Source: Cereibacter_A sp052244495
Lineage (GTDB): Bacteria; Pseudomonadota; Alphaproteobacteria; Rhodobacterales; Rhodobacteraceae
Length of the DNA stretch: 64,000 nt
Assembly (NCBI GenBank): GCA_052244495.1
Contig: JBQPXH010000003.1
Strand: one strand, 5' to 3'
Below are positions 39,964 to 47,457 of this stretch, piece after piece. The notes beneath the pieces were generated by a model that was given only the letters and a program-made list of their open reading frames with translations, searched no databases and was not told the origin of the DNA. Within the stretch, counting starts at the first letter, position 1. Each line of letters starts with the position of its first letter. The position numbers and the translations under genes were made by a program.

Positions 39964-40650
39964 TCAGCGGTCGAAGAAGCGCCAGCCGTGATGGCCGCGG
40001 TCGTGGCGACCGCGCCACTGCGTGCCGGCCTGCGCGGCCTCATCCTCCGTGAGGGTGCCGTCGCCGTTCGCATCCATCCGGTCGAAGAACATCAGCGGAC
40101 CCGGACCGGCCGCCAGTTCGGAAACCGACAGCATTTTGTCGCCATTCGCGTCGAATCGCTCGATCATCGTCCTGGTATGCGCCTCGATGCGCGGCATCAT
40201 CCGCGCGACATGCAGCGCCGTCAGTTCCTCGGCCGAGAGCATCCCGTCTCCGTTCGCATCGGCATTCTCGACCCGAGCCGAGCGCGCGGCATCGAGTTCG
40301 CTCTTGGTCACCTTGCCGTCGCCGTCGGTGTCGAGCGCCTCGAAGTCGAACATCGGGCCACGTCCTGGACCCATGCCCATGCCTGGCCCCATGCCCGCGC
40401 CCGGACCCATGCCCGCGCCGGGACCCATGCCCATACCCATACCCGGACCCATGCCGGCTCCAGGGCCCATGCCCATACCCGGACCGGCGCCCTGCGCCGG
40501 GCATTCGGTTCCCTGCATGCAGGGGCCTTGCCCGGGTCCCATGCCCGGACGCGGCCCCTGGCCCGGCGTCTGCTGGGCGAGGGCCATCGTTCCTGCGGTG
40601 AGGGCGATAGCCGTCACGGCCACGGCTCTGAGCGTCGTGAAGCGTTTCAT
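39964..40650 (-). CDS. Exported EF-hand protein with Met/Gly/Pro-rich repeat
   Basis: A 228-residue protein with a signal peptide (cleavage near ALAQQ). Residues about 36-100 are an imperfect GMGPGAGM repeat with about a dozen Met and two Cys (CMQGTEC). Four EF-hand loops follow: D107-E118, D131-E142, D167-E178 (with Lys in place of the usual Gly) and D193-E204. The C terminus is His/Arg-rich. Calcium binding is likely; the Met-rich part could bind Cu(I). It lies 82 bases upstream of the ECF sigma gene in the same direction. Confidence 0.85.
   Translation of the reverse strand: MKRFTTLRAVAVTAIALTAGTMALAQQTPGQGPRPGMGPGQGPCMQGTECPAQGAGPGMGMGPGAGMGPGMGMGMGPGAGMGPGAGMGPGMGMGPGRGPMFDFEALDTDGDGKVTKSELDAARSARVENADANGDGMLSAEELTALHVARMMPRIEAHTRTMIERFDANGDKMLSVSELAAGPGPLMFFDRMDANGDGTLTEDEAAQAGTQWRGRHDRGHHGWRFFDR
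40364..40494. repeat. In-gene GC-rich tandem repeat encoding GMGPGAGM units
   Basis: Imperfect 12- to 18-base units of the type CCCATGCCCGCGCCCGG repeat across this stretch inside the EF-hand gene. Such repeats are prone to length change by slippage, always in multiples of three bases here. Confidence 0.7.
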
Positions 40651-40849
40651 GTCAATCTCCTGCGTCGCGGCAGTCGTTTCTGCCTGTTTGCGCCTCTGAA
40701 ACGCTGCCGAATGCGGCTTCCGTCGCGGACCGACAAAAATCGTAATAGATGAATCCAGCATGAGCTATTTAAACTCGGCCCGGCTCCGGAACAGCGCGCC
40801 GCCCGAGGCGTTGCGCGTCCGGAGTGTGCTTGCGAGTCGGAGGCAGGTC

Positions 40850-41260
40850 ATGAGGGATGGGTCGTTGAATTTCGAGATCGATCACGAGGAACGCCCGGTC
40901 GGCCCGGCGCTCTGGCGCGGCTGGAACCGGGTCTGTCCGCGGTGCGGCTCGGGGCCCATGCTGCGCGGCTACCTGACAGTGCGCGACAACTGCCCGGTCT
41001 GCGGCGAAAGCCTCCACCACCACCGCGCGGACGACGGGCCGGCGTATCTCACCATCCTGATCGTCGGGCACCTGATGGCGCCGGTGATCCTCTGGGCCTT
41101 CGTCAAGTTCCGGCCCGACCCGGCGATCCTTGCGACAGTCTTCGGCATCGGCACGGTTGCGCTCTCGCTCTTCTTGCTGCCCCGCCTCAAAGGGGCCATG
41201 GTGGGCCTGCAGTGGGCGAAGAGGATGCATGGATTTGGCGGCAGAGCCGGCGGAGGCTGA
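40850..41260 (+). CDS. DUF983 family membrane protein
   Basis: A 136-residue protein with an N-terminal zinc-ribbon pair (CPRCGSG and CPVCGES) and two membrane helices (LTILIVGHLMAPVILWAF; ILATVFGIGTVALSLFLL), the DUF983 layout. Function is unknown. The start is ATG 40850 with GGAGGC upstream; the longer frame from 40760 lacks a site. Its 3' end overlaps the NUDIX gene by 32 bases, so the pair is co-translated. Confidence 0.82.
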   Translation: MRDGSLNFEIDHEERPVGPALWRGWNRVCPRCGSGPMLRGYLTVRDNCPVCGESLHHHRADDGPAYLTILIVGHLMAPVILWAFVKFRPDPAILATVFGIGTVALSLFLLPRLKGAMVGLQWAKRMHGFGGRAGGG

Positions 41261-41912
41261 CAAGACGCGGATCCGTCCCGCGGCGACCGTCATCCTTCTT
41301 CGAGACGGGGCCTCGGGCCCCGAGGTGCTGATGGGGATGCGTGGCGCGGCGGCGGCCTTCATGCCCTCGAAGTTCGTCTTTCCGGGCGGCGCAGTCGATG
41401 CGGCCGACGCGGAGGTCCCATTGGCGGCGCTGCCGTCAGAGCCGTGCCTCCGGCGGCTGGGGCGCGAGGCGCCGGGCGCGCAGGCCCTCGCTGCCGCTGC
41501 GATCCGCGAATTGTGGGAAGAGACCGGACTGCCGCTCGGCATCGCCGGGGCATGGGATGCGCCGCAGGGTTGGCGCGGCTTTGCAGCGCGCGGTCTGGTG
41601 CCGGATGCCTCGGGTCTCCGCTTTGTCTTCCGCGCGATCACGCCGCCCGGACGGCCCCGTCGGTTCGACGCGCGCTTCTTTCTCGCCGATGCCTCGCGGC
41701 TCGCGGGCGACCCTGAGGATTTTTCGGCCGCCTGCGACGAGCTTTCGCACCTCCACTGGCTGCCGCTGGGCGAGGCGCGGCGGCTCGATCTGCCCTTCAT
41801 CACCGAGGTGGTGCTGGCCGAAGTCTCGGCGCTGGTGAACGGCGGCGGCGAGGCCGGCGTACCGTTCTTCGACAATTCGGGGCCAGTGCCCACGTTCCGG
41901 CGCCTGACCTGA
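41229..41912 (+). CDS. NUDIX hydrolase
   Basis: A 227-residue NUDIX protein. The Nudix box is visible as GAQALAAAAIRELWEETGL, with the catalytic REL-EE-G spacing. N-terminal PAATVILLRDGASGPEVLMGMRG and the FPGGAVD segment agree with CoA-pyrophosphatase-like or general NUDIX enzymes. The start at 41229 lies inside the DUF983 gene, with AAGAGG upstream. The substrate is unknown; a diphosphate such as a CoA or nucleotide derivative is likely. Confidence 0.85.
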   Translation: MDLAAEPAEADKTRIRPAATVILLRDGASGPEVLMGMRGAAAAFMPSKFVFPGGAVDAADAEVPLAALPSEPCLRRLGREAPGAQALAAAAIRELWEETGLPLGIAGAWDAPQGWRGFAARGLVPDASGLRFVFRAITPPGRPRRFDARFFLADASRLAGDPEDFSAACDELSHLHWLPLGEARRLDLPFITEVVLAEVSALVNGGGEAGVPFFDNSGPVPTFRRLT

Positions 41913-41934
41913 GCCGGCGGGCCGCAGCCGGCCG

Positions 41935-42342
41935 TCACTGCCCGGAAGGCGCCTCGTCCGGCACGAGGGCTTCGGGACACCGGCTCAGGCGCAGGGGCTC
42001 GGCCCCTGGCACCAGCATCAGCATCGACTCGGCCGCGTCGATCACGAGGAGACGCGCGTCGGCGAAGGTCTCGCCTTCGGCCTCGCATTCCAGCAGCAGC
42101 TCGGCCCCCGGCAGCACCTGAAGCGGATCGGCCTCGGTGATGCGGCAGCGGTTCTCGTAGCCGACGAATTCTGTCGCGGTGATCCGGATCGGCGCCTCCG
42201 GCACCTCGCCAGTGCGGCCGGCCTCGGCGCACCAGGCGGGATCGGCCGCCCAGTCGCCGAGCCAGGGGCTGTCCTCGGCCCGGGCAGGTGACGTGAGACA
42301 GCAGAGGACGAGGCAGCAGGAAAGCAGGGTCGGTCGCGGCAT
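41935..42342 (-). CDS. Exported protein of unknown function
   Basis: A 135-residue protein with a signal peptide (LLSCCLVLCCLTSPARA) and a mature domain with Cys pairs (DPAWC, NRC, LLEC, SRC) that may form disulfides. The segment WLGDWAADPAWC resembles small secreted proteins of Rhodobacterales. The start is ATG 42342 with GGAGG four bases upstream. It is last in a minus-strand run of three exported-protein genes. Confidence 0.65.
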   Translation of the reverse strand: MPRPTLLSCCLVLCCLTSPARAEDSPWLGDWAADPAWCAEAGRTGEVPEAPIRITATEFVGYENRCRITEADPLQVLPGAELLLECEAEGETFADARLLVIDAAESMLMLVPGAEPLRLSRCPEALVPDEAPSGQ

Positions 42343-42370
42343 GAAACCTCCGGGCATCAGGATCCGGGCG

Positions 42371-42859
42371 TCAGAACAGGATCAACCGCTTCAGGTCATA
42401 GCCGTTCCACTCGAGAATTTCGCGGGCGGCGGTCAGCCGGTCGGCCGGAAGCGGCCCACCGCGGTTCAGGAGGAACCCGAAGCCGCCGGATGGCGTGCCG
42501 ATCGCGAGGGTGCGGTAGTCCGTGTCCACCCAGAGCACCCACCAGGGCTCCGTGCCCCCGGCCGGCAGCAACCGGCCCGGACCGATCACTGCAAGTGGGC
42601 CTGCCAGTGCCATTTCGCGGCTGCCGAGGCAGAGGCGGCCGCTGATCCCGAGGCCGCCCGGCGAAGATGTGATGGAGGCACCGCCCGGACGACAGGCGCC
42701 GGGGGCGGCGAAGGCCGCCACCTCCTGCCACTCTCCCGCGAGGCGTGCCGGCTCGAAGACGGCATTCGACCAGATCGGCGCCGACGTGTCGCGAAAGGAC
42801 GGCGCGGGTTCCGGCGTCTTCGGTGCACAGGCTGCGAGGAGCAGCAGGGACAGGGTCAT
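42371..42859 (-). CDS. Lipocalin-like lipoprotein
   Basis: A 162-residue lipoprotein. The signal is LSLLLLAACAP with the lipidated Cys at about residue 11. The mature part has the lipocalin opening LAGEWQEVAAFA (compare GxWYEIA) and repeated beta strands ending WVLWVDTDYRTLAIG. Bacterial lipocalins such as Blc bind lysophospholipids; that role is an inference. The ATG shares a base with the preceding gene's stop (TGATG). Confidence 0.72.
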   Translation of the reverse strand: MTLSLLLLAACAPKTPEPAPSFRDTSAPIWSNAVFEPARLAGEWQEVAAFAAPGACRPGGASITSSPGGLGISGRLCLGSREMALAGPLAVIGPGRLLPAGGTEPWWVLWVDTDYRTLAIGTPSGGFGFLLNRGGPLPADRLTAAREILEWNGYDLKRLILF

Positions 42860-43374
42860 CAGTCGAGACACAGCGTGATCCTTCGCCCCTGATCGTCGAG
42901 GATGTCGTTGCAGCCCAGCAGGGGATCGAAGGGCGCACAGGTCTGCGAGCGGGCGAGGCATCGGCTCGAACAATCGGATTCGCGCGTACAGCGCTTGCCG
43001 GCATCCCGCGGGGTCCTCACGCAGGTGAAAAGCTCCTTCACCTTGACGTAGGTTCCCTTCCGGCGCTCGCAGGCAAGCTGGCTCGGCGACTTGACGACGG
43101 CCGGCGGCGCGAGTGCATCCGCAACCGGCGCGGCATCTTCCGCCGCCAGGGCCGCAGCTTCCCCGCCATCGGCCGCCGTCGCATCCGGCGCGATGGCCGC
43201 GCCGGGGACAGCGTCCACGGCGCCTGCCGACGGGCTGGCCTCCGCCAGCGGCGTGACTTCAATCGCGGACGTGGCGAGCGGCTGGGCGGCCGGCGGAGGC
43301 GCCTTGTCTTCCCCGCCGGGGATCAGGCTGCACGCGCCCAGGGCGAGCGTGGCAAGAAGGAGAAGCCTTCGCAT
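42859..43374 (-). CDS. Cys-rich lipoprotein with Ala/Pro-rich linker
   Basis: A 171-residue lipoprotein with lipobox LALGACS, a long Ala/Pro/Asp-rich linker (about 20-95) and a compact C-terminal domain with eight Cys (from LACERRKG to LCLD), probably disulfide bonded. It is upstream of and coupled to the lipocalin-like gene. No family is recognised. Confidence 0.62.
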   Translation of the reverse strand: MRRLLLLATLALGACSLIPGGEDKAPPPAAQPLATSAIEVTPLAEASPSAGAVDAVPGAAIAPDATAADGGEAAALAAEDAAPVADALAPPAVVKSPSQLACERRKGTYVKVKELFTCVRTPRDAGKRCTRESDCSSRCLARSQTCAPFDPLLGCNDILDDQGRRITLCLD

Positions 43375-43502
43375 GTCACTCGTTCCTTCCGACCCGTTCG
43401 CGGCACGGCATGCCACCGCTGCGGGCGACCTCACCCGCATGCGGCCCGACGTTCGCGGTCAGGAGCCAGATGGCGCGATCCGCGGGCGCTCCGCAAGGGG
43501 GA

Positions 43503-44543
43503 TCAGAACGGAGCGGGCCAGGCGCGGTGGGCGGCGGCGACCTCGGCCAGCACCTCGGGATCGAGCGTCACCTCCGCCGCGCCGAGATTGGTGCGCAGCT
43601 GTCCGGCCGAAGTCGCGCCGAGAATGGGGATCACCGGGAAAGGTCGGGTGCGGCAGAAGGCGAGCGCCATCTGGCAGGGATCGAGCCCGTGCCTCGCCGC
43701 GATGCCGAGATATCCCGCGACTGCTTCGAACACGGTGGCCGTCACACGCCCGCCGAGCGTGGCATTTCGCTCGCGCCGTGAGCCGTCCGGTGTCACGTCG
43801 CCCGCGTATTTCCCCGAGAGCAGCCCCGCCGCGAGCGGGGAATAGGCCAGAAGGGGCATGTCCTCGATGGCGGAAAGCTCGGCCCAGTCGGTGTCGAACT
43901 GCCGGCAGAGAAGCGAATATTCGTTCTGGATCGTGGCCATCCTCGGCAGCCCGTGCCGCTCGGACAGCGAGAGCCACTGCGCCGCACCCCAGACCGTCTC
44001 GTTGGACAGGCCGAAGTGGCGCACCTTGCCCTCGGCGGCCAGCGCCTGCGCCTCCTCGAGGACGGCGAGCATGTTCTCGCGGACCGCCTCCGCACCGGTC
44101 GGCGGCACATACCCCCACATCTTGCGGAAATGGTAGGAGCCGCGGTTCGGCCAGTGGATCTGGTAGAGATCGACGTGGTCGGTGCCCAGCCGGGCGAGGG
44201 AGGCCTCGAGCGCGCGGCGGAGGCTCTGCGCCGTCACCGGCTCGCCGTTGCGGACGGAGTCGTTGCCTTCGCCGGTGATCTTGGTCGCCAGCACGATCCG
44301 GTCGCGCCCGCCACGCGCAGCCAGCCAGCTGCCGACGATCGCCTCGGTATCGCCCACGGTCGCAGCCGTGACCGGGTTCGTCGGATACATCTCGGCCGTG
44401 TCGATGAAGTTCACGCCGTGGTCGAGCGCCAGATCGATCTGCTCATGGGCCTCGGCTTCGCTGTTCTGACTGCCCCAGGTCATCGTGCCGAGGCAGAATT
44501 CGGAAACGGTCAGATCGGTGCGACCGAGGGGGATCAGCTTCAT
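43503..44543 (-). CDS. Aldo/keto reductase (Tas-like)
   Basis: A 346-residue NADPH-dependent aldo/keto reductase very like E. coli Tas. The catalytic tetrad is visible as Asp/Tyr in FIDTAEMYP, Lys in LATKITG and His in YQIHWPN. The Tas-type insert PVTAATVGDTEAIVG is present. The start is ATG 44543 (MKLIPLGRTDLTVSE). The substrate is unknown. Confidence 0.88.
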   Translation of the reverse strand: MKLIPLGRTDLTVSEFCLGTMTWGSQNSEAEAHEQIDLALDHGVNFIDTAEMYPTNPVTAATVGDTEAIVGSWLAARGGRDRIVLATKITGEGNDSVRNGEPVTAQSLRRALEASLARLGTDHVDLYQIHWPNRGSYHFRKMWGYVPPTGAEAVRENMLAVLEEAQALAAEGKVRHFGLSNETVWGAAQWLSLSERHGLPRMATIQNEYSLLCRQFDTDWAELSAIEDMPLLAYSPLAAGLLSGKYAGDVTPDGSRRERNATLGGRVTATVFEAVAGYLGIAARHGLDPCQMALAFCRTRPFPVIPILGATSAGQLRTNLGAAEVTLDPEVLAEVAAAHRAWPAPF

Positions 44544-44705
44544 CTTGGGCTCCTGTTCTGCGCATGCAGCCTAGCCCACATGTCCGGGATGGCAAGTCGC
44601 GGCCGGATGCGGAACCGCCGAAGGCGGCGGCCGACACGGTGCGCCCGGCCGATGCCGCCCGGCCCGCAGCTTGAGCACATAAGAAGAACATGCCAGAGTC
44701 GGACG

Positions 44706-45314
44706 ATGACGACTCAGCTTCTCGACCGCCATGGTGCCCGGGTCCGGCCGATGCAGCGGCTGGTGGGGGATCTCTCGCTCTCGCGGGCGCGGGTGCATGA
44801 ATTCTGCGGCCCTGCGCGGCGGCTGCTCGCGCTCGTGCTGATGGCCGGCGGGCGGGGGCCGGTGGTCTGGATCCATCCCGGCTGGCGGCCCGAGCGGCTC
44901 TATCCCGACGGAATGCGCGACTTCGCCGAGCCGGGCCGGCTGATCCTTGCCCGCGCCCGGCGGCCCGAGGATCTGCTCTGGTCGATGGAGGAGGCGCTGC
45001 GTTCGGGCGCGGTGCCGCTGGTGGTGGCCGAACTGCCCGAGCCGCCGCCCCTCACCCCGGTCCGCCGGCTGCACCTGGCCGCCGAGGCCGGTGCCGAAAC
45101 CGCCGCGGGCGTGGGGGCCGATCAGCCGATCGGGATCCTCCTCACGCCGGGCGATGGCGGATCGGCAGGCATCGAGACGCGCTGGCGGCTGGCCCCCTTC
45201 CCCGAAGGGCGGTGGCGGCTCGACCGGCTCCGCGCCCGGATGGAACCGCCCGCCGGCTGGATCCTCCGCCGCGGGGACAAGGGACTCGAGATCGAGCGAC
45301 GCGCCCCGGCCTGA
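44706..45314 (+). CDS. ImuA-like (RecA/SulA-related) protein
   Basis: A 202-residue protein resembling ImuA, the RecA-like partner of translesion synthesis. Supporting segments are GPVVWIHPGWRPERLYPDGM, RLILARARRPEDLLWSMEEALRSGAV and LHLAAEAGAETAAG. The Walker A motif of RecA is absent, as in ImuA. The usual partners imuB and dnaE2 are not adjacent. The ATG at 44706 lies within a 6-bp inverted repeat (GAGTCG/CGACTC, 44696-44715) that could mask initiation. Similarity is judged by pattern only. Confidence 0.7.
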   Translation: MTTQLLDRHGARVRPMQRLVGDLSLSRARVHEFCGPARRLLALVLMAGGRGPVVWIHPGWRPERLYPDGMRDFAEPGRLILARARRPEDLLWSMEEALRSGAVPLVVAELPEPPPLTPVRRLHLAAEAGAETAAGVGADQPIGILLTPGDGGSAGIETRWRLAPFPEGRWRLDRLRARMEPPAGWILRRGDKGLEIERRAPA

Positions 45315-45599
<285 letters not shown>

Positions 45600-47318
45600 A
45601 TGGCGCGGATACTCATCACTTCGGCGATCCCCTACATCAACGGGATCAAGCATCTGGGCAACCTCGTCGGCAGCCAGCTTCCGGCCGATCTCTACGCCCG
45701 CTACTGCCGCGCCCGCGGCCATGAGGTCATGTTCATCTGCGCCACGGACGAGCACGGCACGCCGGCGGAACTCGCCGCCGCCAAGGCGGGCAAGCCGGTC
45801 GAAGTCTATTGCGCCGAGATGCACGAGATCCAGAAGGAGATCGCGGCGGGCTTCCGGCTGTCGTTCGACCACTTCGGCCGCTCCTCCAGCCAGCGCAACC
45901 ATCGCCTGACCCAGCATTTCGCGGGCGCGCTCGCCGACAACGGCTTCATCGAGGAAGTCAGCGAAAAGCAGGTCTTCTCGGTCGCCGACAACCGCTTCCT
46001 GCCCGACCGCTACATCGAGGGCACCTGCCCGAACTGCGGCTATGACAAGGCCCGCGGCGACCAGTGCGAGAACTGCACCAAACAGCTCGATCCGACGGAC
46101 CTCATCAACCCGCGCTCGGCGATCTCGGGCTCCACCGATCTCGAGGTGCGCGAGACCAAGCACCTCTATCTCAAGCAGCGCGCGCTGAAGGGCGAGATCG
46201 AGGCCTGGATCGACTCCAAGACCGACTGGCCGGTGCTGACCACCTCGATCGCGAAGAAATGGCTGCACGACGGCGACGGGTTGCAGGACCGCGGCATCAC
46301 CCGCGACCTGCACTGGGGCGTGCCGGTGAAGAAGGGCGACCAGCCCTGGCCGGGAATGGAGGGCAAGGTCTTCTACGTCTGGTTTGACGCCCCGATCGAA
46401 TACATCGCGGGCACGGCGGAATGGGCCGACGCGAATGGCAAGACGGACGCCGACTGGGAACGCTGGTGGCGCACCGACAAGGGCGCCGAGGACGTGCGCT
46501 ACGTCCAGTTCATGGGCAAGGACAACGTCCCCTTCCATACGCTGAGCTTCCCCGCCACCATCATGGGCTCGCGAGAGCCGTGGAAGCTCGTCGATTACAT
46601 CAAGTCCTTCAACTACCTGAACTATGACGGCGGCCAGTTCTCGACCAGCCAGGGCCGCGGCGTGTTCATGGACCAGGCGCTGTCGATCCTGCCGGCCGAC
46701 TACTGGCGCTGGTGGCTGCTCAGCCACGCGCCCGAGAACTCGGACAGCGAATTCACATGGGAGAACTTCCAGAGTTCGGTGAACAAGGATCTCGCCGACG
46801 TGCTGGGCAACCTCGTGAGCCGGGTGACGAAATTCTGCCGCTCGAAATTCGGCGAGACGGTGCCCGCGGGCGGAACCTTCGGCGAGCGTGAACAGCAGCT
46901 GATTGCCGAGTTGCAGCAGCGGCTTGCGGCCTACGAGGCCTGCATGGAGGCGATGGAGGTGCGCAAGGCCGCGGCCGAGTTGCGCGCGCTCTGGGTGGCG
47001 GGGAACGAATATCTCCAGTCTGCCGCGCCCTGGACCGTGGTCAAGACTGATCCCGATCAGGCGCAGGCGATGATCCGCCTCGCGCTGAACCTGATCCGGC
47101 TCTACTCGGTGATCTCGCGGCCTTTCATTCCGGATGCGGCGGCCTCGACCATGGCCTCGCTCGACTGCGAGGACTGGAGTTGGCCTGCGGATGTGGCCGA
47201 GGCGCTGGAGATGCTTCCTGCAGGCCACGGCTTCACCACCCCCGACGTGCTCTTCCGCAAGATCACCGACGAGGAGCGGGTGGAATGGCAGACCCGCTTT
47301 GCCGGCGTGCGGGGCTGA
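45600..47318 (+). CDS. metG: Methionyl-tRNA synthetase
   Basis: A 572-residue class I MetRS. The HIGH motif is HLGN (18-21) and the KMSKS motif is degenerate as FSTSQ (347-351). A four-Cys zinc knuckle (C143, C146, C156, C159) lies in the connective peptide. A C-terminal tRNA-binding (EMAP-like) domain is absent. It is the only gene between the hexamer tract and hairpin copy D. Function is clear; the motif variants are typical of one MetRS lineage. Confidence 0.95.
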   Translation: MARILITSAIPYINGIKHLGNLVGSQLPADLYARYCRARGHEVMFICATDEHGTPAELAAAKAGKPVEVYCAEMHEIQKEIAAGFRLSFDHFGRSSSQRNHRLTQHFAGALADNGFIEEVSEKQVFSVADNRFLPDRYIEGTCPNCGYDKARGDQCENCTKQLDPTDLINPRSAISGSTDLEVRETKHLYLKQRALKGEIEAWIDSKTDWPVLTTSIAKKWLHDGDGLQDRGITRDLHWGVPVKKGDQPWPGMEGKVFYVWFDAPIEYIAGTAEWADANGKTDADWERWWRTDKGAEDVRYVQFMGKDNVPFHTLSFPATIMGSREPWKLVDYIKSFNYLNYDGGQFSTSQGRGVFMDQALSILPADYWRWWLLSHAPENSDSEFTWENFQSSVNKDLADVLGNLVSRVTKFCRSKFGETVPAGGTFGEREQQLIAELQQRLAAYEACMEAMEVRKAAAELRALWVAGNEYLQSAAPWTVVKTDPDQAQAMIRLALNLIRLYSVISRPFIPDAAASTMASLDCEDWSWPADVAEALEMLPAGHGFTTPDVLFRKITDEERVEWQTRFAGVRG

Positions 47319-47347
47319 GGGCGCGCCCGGACGCAATGCTGCGGAAG

Positions 47348-47418
47348 CGGGGGGCCGTCTGCCCCCCGGCCCGGCCTGACGGCCGGGCTCCCCCCGAGGA
47401 TATTTCAGCGAGAATGAA
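47348..47418. repeat. Dispersed hairpin element, copy D (with extra hairpin)
   Basis: An 8-bp stem (47348-47355 with 47361-47368) is followed by a second 8-bp stem (GCCCGGCC at 47369-47376 with 47381-47388), then CCGAGGATATTTCAGCG and GAATGAAG. It is 29 bases after the metG stop, between convergent genes. The second hairpin is unique to this copy. Confidence 0.8.
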
Positions 47419-47457
47419 GGAGCACCTGCAGCAGGGCGGAGAAGCTGGCCCTGCCTG

